From contig CM057454.1 in NCBI GenBank assembly GCA_016271365.2, positions 458,829,501 through 458,893,500 on the forward strand: DNA of 64,000 bases, written 5' to 3'. Within the stretch, counting starts at the first letter, position 1, and each line of letters begins with the position of its first letter. Of the stretch, positions 46,440 through 59,136 are shown one piece after another. The notes below the pieces were generated by a model. It was not told the origin of the DNA. It did no database searches and was given only the letters and a program-made list of their open reading frames with translations. The DNA is from Neoceratodus forsteri. Its lineage: Eukaryota > Chordata > Ceratodontiformes > Ceratodontidae. Made by a program: the position numbers and the translations under genes.

Positions 46440-48786
46440 AGGAGTTGCTGGAAGCCTTGCAAGAAGTGTTCATCAGCCAACTGGTTATGGCACCAACTAG
46501 GGAAGTGCCACACTTGACCTGGTTATGACAAATAGGGACAGTGTCAAGGGGGTGGAGGTTGGTGAAAATTTGGGGGACAGTGACCATAGGACAGCAAACC
46601 TTAGGATCAGAAAAGGTCAGGATAAGAGCAGTTCCAACACTAGAGTGTTAGATTTTAGAAAGGCAGACTTTACAAGGTTGAGGACAATGGTTTGGGAGGA
46701 ATTGGAGGGGAAGGAAGACTTGGAAGATGTGGAGGAGCTTGAGGGGAAATAAAGAGAGGAATACTGAAGGTGACAGAGTTGTGCGTTAGGATGGTTAGCA
46801 AGAAAAGGAGGGGAAGAAACCTCTTTGGTTCTTAACTGAAGTGAGGTGTGCAGTTAGGGAGAAAAGGAGGGTGTTCAAGGTATCTAAAGCATTGGCGATG
46901 GAGGCTGACAGGGTGGTATATAAAGAAAAGCCGTGGGAAGTGGGGAAGGTGATCAGATGGGCAAAGGATGAAACAGAAGAGCATATAGCAAGGGAGGCAA
47001 AAGGGGGGCCAAGAGGTTTTTCAGATACGTGAGTGACAGAAGGAAGGGGAACCACAGGATTATAAATCTCCAGGCGGGGGGGGGGGCAATGGTGGAAGGA
47101 GATATAGAAAAAGCAGAGGTCCTGAATAGATTCTTCACATCAGGCTTCATGGTGGGAAGAATGGGTAATGAGATGGACTCAAGTCCCTTCAAGGAGGCTA
47201 GGGTACTGGAAGAATTAGAAAAGCTACAGACGGACAAGGCAATGGGCCAGACAGAGTTCATCTGAGGGTACTCAAAGAATTAAGACAGGAATTAGCAGCA
47301 TCACTCGCGAGGTTATTTAACACATCCCTGCACAAGGGAAGGGTTCCTGGAGACTGGAAGAGGGCCGAGGTAGTACCCCTACATAAGGGGGGAGGAAGTG
47401 AAGAGCCGGGAAACTATTGCCCAGTTAGCTTAACAGCCATGGTTGGAAAACTAATGGAGGTTCTTATTAAGGAAGTCTGATAAAATATCTAGAGGGGGAG
47501 GGCCTTCTAAACTGACAGTCAATATGGATTCACAGGTGGCAGATCTTGCTAGACCAACCTGATTGAATTCTTTGACAGAGTCATGGAGATATGGGACCAA
47601 GGTGGGGTGGTGGACGTGGCCTACCTGGACTTCAGGAAGGCATTTGACACCCTCTCCCACAGAAGGCAAGGTAGATAGCTTAGGAGTGGGGAGCAGGCCC
47701 GCAAGCTGGTTAGAACACTGGTTGGATGGGAGGACACAGAGGGTTGTGATGAATGGGGTGCACTCAAAAGAAGAAAGGGTGTTGAGTGGATTTCCCCAGG
47801 GATCTGTGCTGGGACCCATACTCTTCAGCATATACACTGGGGACATCATGGAGGTTCTTCGAGGGAAAGTGTGTCTGTTTGTGGACGACATGAAGATATG
47901 CAGTAATAGGGTTGATACGGCAGAAGAGGGGTGGAGGATATGAGGGAGGATTTGGTTAGACTGATGGAGTGGTCAGAAAGGTGGCAGCTGCAGTTCAATA
48001 TAAAAAACTGCAAAATTATGCACATAGGGCAAAATAATCCAAGGTGAGTACCAGCTTGGGGGGGAGAAGCTGGAGGTAACAGAACAGGAAAGAGACCCGG
48101 GGATCAGTATTTCAGACAACCTGAAAGTCCAGAGTCAGTGTGACAGAGCTGCAGGGAAGGAACTCAGAATGCTGACATGCATAGGGAGGGGATTCACAAG
48201 CAGGAAGAGGGAGGTGATCCTGCCACTATACAAAACCATGGTCAGGCCATACATGGAATATGGGGTCCAGTTCTGGAGGCCATACTGGCAAGGGGACAAG
48301 GACAGGCTGGAGAGGGTCCAGAGAAGAGCAACCAAGATGGTGAGGGAGCTGCAGGGGAAGTCTTATGAGGAGAGGCTGGAAGAGCTGGGACTGTACACAC
48401 TGGAGGAGAGGAGGGAGAGGGGATGATATGGTGGAGATATTTAAGTATTTGAAGGCATAAATAAGGTGAGGGTCAACGGCATCTTCAGAATGAGTAAGAA
48501 CAAATCTACTAGAGGGAATACCTACAAGCTGGAGGGGGGAAGATTCAGGAGGGACATCAGGGGGAGGGTCCTTATTGAGAGGGTGGTGAGGCCATGGAAT
48601 AGACTGCTGGAATGGGTGGTGGGGGTGGATACAGTGGACAGCTTCAAATGAGTATGAGATAGATACATGGGCCTAACGTGCAGGTGGCAGGCTGGTAAGG
48701 AAAGGGGGGTACTTCTTTGGGGGGCTATGGGCAGACTGGATGGGCCGTGGGGTCCTTTTCTGCCGACAGTCTCTATGATTCTATGA
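46440..48786 (+). mobile_element. CR1 LINE, 5' truncated, plus strand
   Basis: Starts within the endonuclease C-terminus and runs to ctctatgattctatga at 48771-48786, the octamer-like 3' repeat typical of CR1 tails. Its protein differs from the 40-44 kb copy (for example TMVRPYMEYGVQFWRPYW), so it belongs to a different CR1 family. It abuts, and probably inserted into, the older minus-strand LINE starting at 48790. A G run of 11 lies at 47075-47087. Confidence 0.88.
46525..48651 (+). pseudogene. CR1 ORF2 C-terminal two-thirds
   Basis: LGDSDHRTANLRI (46570) is the endonuclease SDH end. RT motifs: QTDKAMG..E (47230), AEVVPLHKGGGSEEPGNY (47370) and PVSLTAMVGKLMEV (47425), VDVAYLDFRKAFDTLSH (47610), GFPQGSVLGPILFSIYTGDI (47785), CLFVDDMKIC (47870), where FADD is FVDD. 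After that come LTCIGRGFTSRKREVILPLY and LERVQRRATKM (48170-48340), then VVRPWNRLLEWVV (48585). The 48169-48426 part is open; elsewhere stops and frame changes occur, including a deletion near YLDFRKAFDT. Confidence 0.87.
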
Positions 48787-48789
48787 AAA

Positions 48790-50500
48790 GAGAAGATCTT
48801 GTAAGGTTTAATCTAGCCTGCCTAATAAACCTATTAACTATTGTTTTTTTCTCTCTACATTTGCTGTTATACCAAGAATTATTCATGTTAGTTATTTTGA
48901 TGTTTATATATATAAATGGGAAATGATCTTTGAAAAAAATGTTTGTAACATATTTATTTAAGTGATGGAGAAGGTTGACATCCAAGTAAATACTGAAACT
49001 CTTGATGATCATAGTTATGTAAAAGGATTAATAAACTTCCAATTGCCAGTTCCACTTAATTCTACTATTTCATTCTACTATTAATAATTATGAGATATTG
49101 GAACCTCAAATTAAGGAGCTACTCAGCCTGCTCTGTACCTATTTAGTAATTCATTCTTTATTACCATTTGTGAATGGTCACGTTTTGGTAATAAAACATC
49201 TCCAAGTCTGAATAAAACACCAATTTGGAAATCAGAATAATGTAATCAATTACTGTTGCCACATTATGGGAATAATAGGTATACTCTGTCATACAATGCA
49301 ATTTAAATCTTCCATTCATTACCATTAAGTTATGTTCTCCTCCAGCCAGCTCATCAATAAAGCAATATTTTCAGTATGGTCTGCATCTTTGCTACTTCTA
49401 AGTATATAGATCGAGAGGAAAAATAAGAATAAACAAATCTGGACCTGCCAGGTTATTGAAAAAAAAAACTACCTGTGCATTAAAATCACCACAAATTATT
49501 AGACTGACATTATCCTTCAGTAAAGTCAATTCTGTGAGTTCAGTTAGATTATACTGATAGAAATGTGATGAGCCTTTAAGAGAAACACAGACATTTACAA
49601 TACAGTATCGGACATTATTAGTGAGAATGTTACTTACAAGAATATTATGTTTAATACAGAAAAAAGAAACAATTGTGATACTTGAAATTGTAACCAGAGT
49701 CAACAAACTCCATATTGCTCTACCCTTAATTTTTCTTTCCTTCTCAGTAATTAGAATATTTGAAAACCATTTACAAAAGGCTCTGATAGACTATTGGACA
49801 ATGTTTCTCATAAACAGATCACGTCAATGATTTCCAGAGATTTTGTGAAGTCATTATTTTTTTTCTGGTTCTATTTATGCTCCTGCCATGGGTGGGGGGA
49901 TGCACCCCCAATTCAGCACCCGGACTGCTCTCCCGGCATCCTACACTAGGATGCCTGGCTGGGTGGCCTGTAGCTTCGCCCCATGGAGGGGCTCTCCCGG
50001 GGCACTAGGAGAGACTGAGATCAACCAGAGGCACCAGCTAAGGCTTATGCCTGGGGCATAATTCGGGATGTGGTCCTGGGGCATCATGGAGCTCAATGAC
50101 AGGGGAGATTCCTTGTTTGTCCCCCCAGATTCACAGATATGCAATGATGTCCAGTGCTCCCGCACTGACCTATGTACATCTGCTGTCATCTCCTCCCTTT
50201 CCCAAAGTGGCCCCGGCTGTTGCACACTCAGCTTTCGCTGGGTGTCACTGATAGCCTGGGAAACCACAACCCACTCCCTTGGAGGAGGAGGATAGCAGTC
50301 TGTCGGATGCTCATCCTACCTCCCCCAGCTGACCCTCTGATGCCTGTGCTTGCTCCCGCCACGGATCACCAGCACCACAAGTGGACAGACTTGCCGCTGC
50401 ACCAGCAGGCTGGCCATTATGAAGTCATTATTGGGTTTCTTTGTAGACAGACCAGCTATATTCCAAGATAAGAGAAGGCTAGCACAATTTGAACAATCTT
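48790..50500 (-). pseudogene. LINE endonuclease, interrupted by SINE
   Basis: The minus strand gives the AP-type endonuclease order. LSWNIAGLSTKK begins it (about 50470). After the SINE come IIDVICL (49830), LSEPF.NGFQIF (49790), NVSLIICGDFNAQ near 49510, NGRF..EYTYYSHNVATVIDYI (about 49290-49200), and finally NNSWYNSKCREKKTIVNRFIR (48870-48800), the linker toward the RT. The GDFN metal-binding motif is intact, but many stops occur. Such long NGR...YTY..H...VIDY blocks differ from CR1 and L2. Confidence 0.65.
49859..50419 (-). mobile_element. tRNA-derived SINE with 13-bp target duplication
   Basis: tgaagtcattatt at 49846-49858 and 50420-50432 flanks a 561-base insert whose left edge is T-rich, i.e. 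a minus-strand poly(A) tail. On the minus strand the head is gccagcctgctggtgcagcg gcaagtctg, with the A box tggtgcagcgg (consensus TRGYNNARNGG) and a decayed B box near ctggtgatccgtgg. The body of about 450 bases after the tRNA-like head is unusually long for a SINE and G+C-rich. I do not recognise it. Confidence 0.7.
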
Positions 50501-50519
50501 GAGAATTAATACTACAGGC

Positions 50520-50834
50520 TCATTGTGAATCTGCTTCTTCTAAAACATTAAACCTGTTTGAAATTGGGAACACGGGGTTAATATCTACTAAAGGAGCAGC
50601 ATCTATTTGGCATTTTATATAGTTTTGACTCTGGGAAGGCTTAGAGGAAGACCTAGGGGCACATAAATCATGAGTAATGACATTCGAGGTATCATTAAAA
50701 TTAAAAACATGTATACCCATAGGGTCCAATTTCTCAGCCTCTTTCATAATAGCTATTGCTAGCCATTTATTTCTGATTAACAAACAAAAATAGAAACATA
50801 GAATTTGATGGCAGATAAGGACCACTTGGCCCAC
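50520..50834 (-). pseudogene. Probable ORF1 C-terminus of the split LINE
   Basis: An open minus-strand frame ends with PVFPISNRFNVLEEADSQ just before the endonuclease start. It begins inside the neighbouring CR1 tail, so its first dozen residues are not part of it. No domain is recognised. Assignment to ORF1 rests on position. Confidence 0.4.
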
Positions 50835-53055
50835 CTAGTCTGCCCATTTTCCTACCTAATGGATAAGCTGCAGATCCTAGTTAACCAACAGCCTACTTCC
50901 TCCTATCTCCCACCTGCATTGCCTTATGTCTGTCCGATGCATTCTTGAATTCCCCCATTGTTTTTGACTTCATGACCTCCTCAGGAAGGCCATTCCATGC
51001 ATCCACAACCCTCTCCATGAAACAATACTTCCTCACATTACCTCTGAGCCGTCCCCCCTCTATCTTCAAATTGTGCCCCCTTGTTCTTGCACATCTCTTT
51101 TTCCAAAAGATGCTACTCTCTTGGACTTTGTAGATTCCCTTGAGGTATTTGAATGTTTCTATCATGTCCCACCTCTCCCTCCTTTCATTGAGGGTATACA
51201 TATTAAGCTGCTTTAGTCTCTCTTCGTATGTCTTCTGGTGTAGACCCTGCACCATTTTGGTTGCCCTCCTCTGGACAGCCTCCATCCTGTCTATGTCCTT
51301 GTGGAAGTGGGGTCTCCAGAACTGCACGCAATACTCCAGATGGGGTCTCACCAACTGTCTGTACAGAGGGATAACAACTTCCTGTTTTTTACTGGTGATG
51401 CCTCTCCCTATGCATCCCAGTATCCCCCAGCTCTCCTAACTGCCTTTTCACATTGCTTGCCCACCTTTAGGTCATCTGATATAACTACGCTGGGGTCCCT
51501 TTTATTTTTGTTGTTGTTAGTATGTCACCCACCTATTGTGTACTCTTCCCCTAGGTTTTTGTTTCCTATGTGCATTACTTTGCACTGCTTTGTGTTGAAT
51601 CTAAGCTGCCATACATTTGACCATTCCTCTAACCTTGCCTAGTCCCTTCCCATTCTTTCCACCCCACCTTGTGTATCAACCCTGTTGTAGATCTTTGTGT
51701 CATCTGCAAAGAGGCATACTTTTCCTTCCAGTCCCTCTGCAATGTCACTTATAAAGACATTAAAGAGGACCGGTCCCAGTACTGAACTTTGCGGTTCCCT
51801 GCTAGTAACCACCTTTCTTCAAAGTGGATTCCGTTTAGTATTACCTTCTGCGTTCTGTTGTCCAGCCAATGTTTTACCCAGGCTACCACCTTGGGACCCA
51901 CTCCAAGGCTGGCTAATTTGTATATTAATCTTTTGTATGGGACTGTGTCAAATGTCTTTCCTAAGTCTAAGTAGGCCATGTCCACAGCCCCTCACTGCTC
52001 TACTACTTTGGTCACCCAGTCAAAGAATTCTGTTAGATTCATCTGACATGACCATCCTGCTGTGAATTCATGCTGCCTCGGGTCCAGTGCCCCCTCTGAC
52101 TTCTAGGTAGTCAACAATTCTTTCCTTCTGAAGTGATTCCATTATTTTCCCTACCACTGAAGTCAAACTAACTGGTCTTTAGTTTCCTACATCTGCCCTG
52201 CTCCCACTTTTGTGAAGTGGAATCGCATCTGCCCTCCTCCAGTCTTCAGGTACCACCCCATACTCACTCCCATGATTTGCTAAAGAGGGTAGTCAGTGGT
52301 GTCCCTAGTTCAACCCTTAGTTCCTTTAGAATTCTTGGGTGAATCCCGTCAGGCCCCATTGCTTTGTCCACCTTCAGTTTTAAGAGTTCTTTCAGAACCC
52401 TTTCTTCTGTGAATGGTGTGGTATTGACCCCCCTCTCCAGAGTGTTTCTCTTGTTTGATTTAGGTGCCTCCCCCTCCTCTTCTTTTGTGAATACTGAGCA
52501 GAAGTATTCATTCAGTATCCCTGCTTTTCACTGTCACCCTCTGCTCACATTCCTTCCCCTTTATTAAGCCTCAGTATTCCTCCCTTGGTCTTTCCTTGCT
52601 CCCTAATGTACCTATAAAATTTTTATCCCCCTTCTTCACAGAGTTGGCTGTCTTTTCCTCAGTTTGGGCCTTTGCTATTCTGACTGCCTTCCCTGCCTCC
52701 TTCTGCTTTAAGTGAGATAGTTCTCTGTCCTGCTCCTTCCATTTCCTTATATTTCCTGAATGCTGTCCTTTTCTTCTTAACCCTCCCTGCCACCTCTTTT
52801 GAGAACCATAGTGGCTTTTCACTTCATTTTGTTTTATTGATTCATTTTACACAAAGGCTTGTTGCCTCTGTGATGGCAGTTTTGATTTTTCCCAATTGTT
52901 CCTCCACCTCTCCTTCTTGCCTGTTTGCTAGTGATTTCTGTGCCACTCTCCCATTTTGCCAAAGTCAGACCTCCTAAAGTCCAACATGCTTGCTTTTATA
53001 TGGCTTGACCTTGGCCTTCCTGAGAATCTTCAGCTAGGACCCCTTTATCTGTTAT
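50791..53055 (-). mobile_element. CR1 LINE, 5' truncated, minus strand
   Basis: 3' end tagaaacatagaatttgatg (50791) is the complement of the tail seen at 44212. Moving right, the minus strand reads MVRPHLEYCVQFWRPHFHKD and RMEAVQRRATKMVQGLHQ (51354-50893, 153 codons open), LFADDTKIY near 51705 with an intact FADD box, MAYLDLGKTFDTVPYKRLIY near 51980-51920, DKAMGPDGIHPRIL-like near 52360, and the basic linker KEAGKAVRIAKAQTEEKTAN near 52690. It is close in sequence to the 40-44 kb CR1. The right edge near 53055 has a run of 11 A. Confidence 0.87.
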
Positions 53056-53337
53056 AACCAATTTCTTGCCCAGATCGAATAAAAAAAAAAACAAAATAAT
53101 CTGCTTCAGCACAGAGTTTCTGTTTCATATTTTGACTTTTTTATTCCAAAACATGAGAGGGCCAAGACGGTTCTTGTTCCTTTTACATACAGTACTTTAT
53201 TGATAATATGTCAGCCTATTTAGACATTGCTCTAAAGTACCAGAGTCTGAAGATTTAACAGACAGGGAAATTATGAACATGTGTCAGATTAGCCATGGTT
53301 AATGGTTTGAAGCATTGCAATAGAAATCCCTAGATAT
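53056..53337 (-). other. Segment of the split LINE between CR1 and L1
   Basis: AT-rich sequence that ends with the first copy of the L1 target duplication (53322-53337). By continuity it belongs to the old LINE's ORF1 region. No motif proves it. Confidence 0.4.
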
Positions 53338-53569
53338 GGAGATCATGTGATGTCTTTGTGAGACTAGCAGCTCTGGTGGCTTGCTCCCGTCTCGATCCTC
53401 CGACAAAGCCTTCAAGATACATTTAGAAGAGGCTCCGACCACATCTAATATAGAATAATTAGTTTTCAACAGACAATAGTGCTGCTCTAGCGATTCGCGG
53501 GGAGTTTTTCTGTCTCTTTGCCAACTAATTTGCGAACAGCCCTACTGAATCTCAGGGCCTAGCAACAAC

Positions 53570-54442
53570 ATGGAGGCCGAAATGCGCCAGGCTCTCCCGC
53601 AGCATACACCCCCACAAACCCCGGAGAAAGGACCAAAAAGACCTAAAGGTCAGACCGGAGGCACCGCAAGAGCCCTCATAACAACGACACCGCAACCAGC
53701 GGTGACTCCGCTGTCAGAACAAAAATTCTTAGAGGAACTACAACCTTTCAAGTTGGCTCTGCAAGATATTGCATCAGAGATAAAATCTCTCAGAGGGGAG
53801 CTTGCCGATACAAACCGGGCCATTTCCAACATCTCTGCCTGGACCACATCACTAGAGAGCTGGAAGACCAAACTGGATCCCGAGGTGGTGACCCTCAGAC
53901 AGCACTTACATAAAGTAGAAACTAAACTGGAAGATCTGGAAGGCTGAAGTAGGAGAAATAATATCGTCATCTTCGGCCTTCCTGAAGAAACTGAAGGAAT
54001 ATCTCCTATTACATTCTTTCAAAAGTTACTTGCTAAAATAGCTGGTCCGTCCCCGAATAATCCATCGTATATTATAGAGAGGGCTCACCGGTCACTGTGC
54101 CCTAAACCAGCGAAGGGCAATCCTCCGAGACCAGTCATCATTAAGTTACTAAATTACCTGGATAAATCTCATATCTTGGCCCAAGCCAGAAGTCTGCAAC
54201 AGGTTCTTTGGGAAGGCCAGCAGTTACGTATAACGCAGGATCTACCGGCCACAGTGAGACAGCACAGAGCAGAGTATCACCCCCTGGTGTTTAAATTAAT
54301 TGCCTCGGGTATTAAGTACAAGGTTCAATACCCCTCCAAGTTGATGGTGAAATACGCAGATTCCTGGCATTCATTTGAGACGGCACAAGCTGCAACCCCT
54401 GCACTGCACAAGATGTACCTGGATCTGTTCCCTGCCAGCTGA
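53570..54442 (+). pseudogene. L1-type ORF1 (RNA-binding), one nonsense codon
   Basis: From ATG 53570 the frame gives a basic, proline-rich head, then a coiled coil (KLALQDIASEIKSLRGELAD to LHKVETKLEDLEG). Next is the L1 ORF1 signature SRRNNIVIFGLPEE starting the RRM-like domain, then PRPVIIKLLNYLDKSHILAQ and a C-terminal domain ending FETAQAATPALHKMYLDLFP. In the family, ORF1 trimers coat the L1 RNA. The only disruption I find is TGA at 53945-53947 just before SRRNN, where relatives have an Arg codon, consistent with CGA to TGA decay. The rest of the 290-codon frame is open. Confidence 0.9.
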
Positions 54443-55376
54443 AGAGGAATGGGAAACAGCGCTAATACAACTTTTTCCATGAGGAGTTGGATCCCGAATG
54501 AAAAGAATACCTGTCTGATAACCTCCAAGTAGCACAATGTCATGTTTATTTGCATAGTCTGATCCAAGACTTTCTTCTCCAGACATTACGTACAGAGGAC
54601 ACAAGAGGGCAGCATAGCTCCATGGTGATGAATGAAAGTACTCATAATCACCAGCAATTCATTATGAACATTTACAACAGACTGAATGTTATAGCCTTCT
54701 TTAGATTGCCAGATGAAATCATCTATCAAGCTGCTCCGGGGCGGTTTGTGTTGGAATAACTAATGCACACATCTGTACTCGCCCAAAAATATATATATAT
54801 TTTTTCTCTTCCTTCCTATACTGAAGAAAGACATACAGCAGAATGCAAATGGAGGGGCCTCAGACATGAAAGTGGAGGATGGGGCGGGAGGCAGAGGCTT
54901 CTAGTTAATCCTGCAGCCTGCACAGTGCATCATGTACTGGCATAGGGTGGGATGGGTACCCACAGGGACTGTCAGGACCAAACTTGAGAACTTACTATTA
55001 ATAATGTCTTTAATTTCGGGTTGGCAGAAAATTCTGGTCCTTATCTTGGTTTTTTCTTTACGGGATAAAGTTTGCCCGGAGATGGGTAGAAGAAAAGGGG
55101 GGAAGGGGCATGATGGGGGAGAAATAGGTTATTAAGGGTATCTGAAGAACGGGGTAACAACTTCCCACCTTATCTTTTTACAATTTTATTAGAATATGGG
55201 AAGGATTATAGAGTTAGAGGGGGTTGGTTGGGTTGGCAGTTAATGGTTGTTGTTGAAGGGGGGAGGGGAGTGAGTTCGGGATCACCACCACGTAAAAAGG
55301 GATCGCTTTATGGGGTAAGTCCTCCTCAAGGAGAAAAGTCAAAGACACTGAACCAGGACTGGACTTTTACTTTTAC
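54443..55376 (+). other. Inter-ORF spacer of the L1-type element
   Basis: About 930 bases between ORF1 and ORF2, far longer than the usual L1 spacer. It has an (at)n run at 54790-54800 and several G-rich tracts (gaagggggga, aaaaggggggaagggg). No conserved frame. It may have internal promoter or structural roles, but nothing shows this. Confidence 0.6.
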
Positions 55377-58300
55377 ATGACAACAGTACTTAAGTTTTGT
55401 TCTTGGAATGTTAAGGGTGCTCAATCCCCCACCAAAAGAGCTAAGATCTTGTTGCATCTTAGCAAGCTTAATATAGACATAGCTTTTATCCAAGAAACTC
55501 ATTTACCCAATTCACAGATCCTCAGTTTAAGAAGATCATGGGTGGGACATGCACTTGGAACTGGTCTAGACACCCGCGAAATGGTGTTGTGGTACTAATC
55601 GCTCACTGTATACCTTTTCGGCTACTTCAGTCAATATGCGACTCCCAAGGTAGATATGTATTACTGAGAGCCATTCTAGGTCACACTGAAATGGTAGTAG
55701 GATCAATCTATGGACCGGTCGGAGATGACCCCCAATTTTTTATTAATCTTATGACCAGCCTGGCACCCTGGTCCAGACTCCCCATAATACTTGGAGGAGA
55801 CTGGAACTTAGTCCTTTGTAATACCCTGGACCGGTCTAAAGCCAGACATATCCCTCATACCCCCGCACAACTGGCTCTTAAAGATCTTATGAACACCCTG
55901 GGCCTTGTTGATCCGTGGAGGACTCTTTTTCCCTCCACCCGAGACTACTCCTTTCATTCCTTGCCCCATAACACATTTTCAAGAATTGATTTCTTTTTGT
56001 TGGGGATTGAGCATCTAGCGAAGGTTCAAAATTGTGTTTACCTTTCCAAGGTGATCTCTGACCATCATCCAACTTTGTTACAGTGGTCTATACCTACCCC
56101 CGCTAACCAAATCAAAGTTTGGAGATTTAATCCCCAACTATTAAGGTCCCAGAATATAGTTGACCTTATTCAAAGGTATATAGAAAATTTCCAGAAACTA
56201 AATGCACCGTCTATGCCAAAATTGGATGTACTATGAGCGCCTGAAATGCTCATTAAAGAGGTGAAATTATTCAGTTGGCTCCATCAGGAAGAAGAAAATT
56301 TCATCTGAATCCTCCTTACTTTTACAACAAATTAGAACTTTAGAGTTATCTTTAACATCACAATCTCACTCTACAGAATTGAAAAGCTAGAAAGTCTTCG
56401 ATTTAAGTATAATACCCTTCTTGGCAACAAAGTAGAGTACCTTCACCTCAAATCAAAAGTTACTTATTTTGACCAAGGGGATAAGGGGGGGAACTCCTAG
56501 CCCTAAGGCTTAGGACACAAGTGACAGACAGGATAGTAGTCACTATTCAAGACCCAATAGGTCAGTTCCACACTACACCCGCAGAGATAACTTCATGTTT
56601 CAAAGCATACTACCAATATCTCTACTCAGCTTCCCCTTCATCCTCTAAGGATACCACATTAGACTTGTTTCTACAAGGCACAGACCTCCCACACCTATCC
56701 CAGCAACAAACAGCCATGCTACAAGCCCCTTTGAACATAGCAGAAATACATGAGGCTATAGAGACTCTTTCCATTGGTAAGGCCCCAGGCCCAGACGGCT
56801 ATACAACTAATTTTTATAAAGCCTTTAAGTCCCAATTGGGTACAATTTTACTTGATACATACAATTATATATACAAAAATGGCCTATCAGACCCTAACCT
56901 CACAGAAGCTACTATCGTGGTGCTTCCTAAACCGGATAGGGATCCTACATTATTACAGAACTATAGCCCAATATCACTTATAAATGTGGACATGAAGATT
57001 CTAGCTAAAATCTTAGCTAACAGGATGGCCAAGGTTTGGCACATCGTTAATTAGCCCTGAGCAAGTTGGACTTGTGGCTGGGCATCTTTCGTCAGACCAT
57101 TTATGCAAAATTTCTCACCTCATTTCTGCGTCCAGGGACTCCAACACTCCAGCAGCCTTGGTGTCCCTGGACGCAGAAAAAGCCTTTGATTGGGTTTCAT
57201 GGGAATATTTGTTTGAGTTACTTCCAAGATATCGAATCGAACCATTTCGCACAGTGGGTCAAAATACTTTACTCACAGCCCTCCGCCTGTAATATGCAAC
57301 GGTGTCCTGTCATCGTCCTTTCCTCCAACAGGGCACAAGGCAAGGCTGCCCCTCTCTCCCTATCTATTTAATTTATTTCTAGAACCACTCTAGGAGGATT
57401 AACTAATCCATGGCAATAACCGCATTACGATCAATCAGGTTCAATATAAGCTGTCAGTGTATGCTGATGATATTATGCTTCACGTTACAAACCCATCTAC
57501 ATCTATTCCAGCTACTCTCAGTATTATTCAAGAATTTGGGGAACTCTCCAACTATAAATTAAACGTTGCTAAAACTGAAGTAATGCCACTAAATAACTAT
57601 ACCCTAAAAACAGAGGTTGACCAACTTGGACTCACCTGGGTAAGGAATAAAATAAAATACTTGGGCATATACCTGTCTCAATTTAACAGCAAAATGAGGC
57701 AACTTAATTTGGATCAATTACTGGTAAATGTTAGGTCAGATTTGAATCGTTGGGCACTACTCCCTATTTCCTTGTGGGGAAGTATTAGTACTATAAAAAT
57801 GAATGTTTTACCCCGCTTGTTATACCTCCTTCAAATGTTAAATCATTCCCTTCCTAAATCATGGTTTCTCCAAGTGCATAGCGCCATTTCAAAATTCATT
57901 TGGAAAAATAAGTCACCTCAGAGAGCATTTACTAAATTACAGAGACCTAAGGAACGGGGCGGGCTACAGGTCCCCAATTTCTATTACTACTACCTGGCCA
58001 TTAATTGTGCTATTACCTCACAATGGCTAATACCCTCAGAAGATCCCCCACTGTGGTTACAAATAGAAAAATCAATATGTAATGCAGCAGGAGTAGATAT
58101 TCAGAGTCTTCCCTACCTGAGTACCAACACAGTTCCCAAACAGTGTAAGAACACGCCTATCATGGCCTCTATTTGGACACAGGCACAGATGAACAAAACT
58201 TCTGGGGCAATATTAACAAGGGACATATCACAGCCCCTTCTTAAAAATCCTAACTTTAAAATACGAGGCAGTTATCACCACGTCTACTTGGCTGGTTGAT

Positions 58301-59136
58301 GGTGGCAGTACCATCGCAGATTTAGTCAAAAATCATAAGTTACTTGCCTTTTCAACTATCAGGACAAAATATAAACTACCTGCCTCCTTCTGTTTTAAGT
58401 ACCTGCAAATTTCCCATGCTCTAATACAACACTTTGGAAGTGGTCCTTGGGACAGGTACATGCAGGTCCTATATTGAACTCACTCCCAGGAGACCATCAT
58501 CCCATTATGTTGCCTTTATTATAAAGAACTTCAGTCAATAGGTAGTGAATTAGAAGGGCCCATGCTACATGTGGACAGGTCTCCCTCCACTTCTCAGGTA
58601 CCCCGCCAATGGGGACAAATCTGGAAAAGACTATATAAAGACATTAGATGGGATCGGTATAGACTGCTCCAATTCTATGTAATACATGACCTATATTACA
58701 CACCTGTCAAGCTTAATAAAATGGGGCACTGCCCAACTGACTTATGTACCAGATGTAGACTCCAGAGAGGTACACTTCTTCATATTCTTTGGGAGTGTGA
58801 GAAAGTTATCGCATTCTGGACTGCCATTCGATCCAAACTAAGCCCCATATTGGGGCTACAAAATGCTTTCCAACCTGAAATTTGTATCTTGGGAGACTCA
58901 AAAGGAATTCTGATAGGAAACCAAAGGAAACATGTGTCTTTGATATCCTCTGTGCCAAGAAGATTATATTACACCATTGGTTGGATCAACAAATCCCCAC
59001 ATACACAGAATGGCATAGGGAAATTCTTTTTGCTCTACAAGCAGAATATTTTATAGCAAAGATATCCAAACATAGTAATAACTATCAGAAGGTGTGGGCA
59101 CCCTTACAAACCTATTATCCATTTAGGAGAGTCTAA
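55377..59136 (+). pseudogene. L1/Tx1-type ORF2: endonuclease, reverse transcriptase
   Basis: Endonuclease: LKFCSWNVKGAQSPTKRAKI, IAFIQETHLPN (55385-55510), GSIYGPVGDDP, ILGGDWNLVL, then FSRIDFFLLG and KVISDHHPTLLQW at 56050. RT: IGKAPGPDGYTTNFYKAFK (56775), NYSPISLINVDMKILAKILA (56960), LVSLDAEKAFDWVSWEYLFE (57155), a GTRQGCPLSPYLFNLF block (57332) and VYADDIML (57457-57480), catalytic Asp pair intact. A long open frame follows to 58299, then CPTDLCTRCRLQRGTLLHIL and WECEKVIAFW (58735-58815), the Cys-rich end. Frames change near 55570, 56240-56520, 57050, 57400 and 58300, so no protein is made. Confidence 0.9.

Noticed and set aside
50395..50419. Functional tRNA gene suggested by A-box-like sequence
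   Set aside because: No cloverleaf can be drawn, the B box is decayed, and the target duplication shows it is the head of a SINE.
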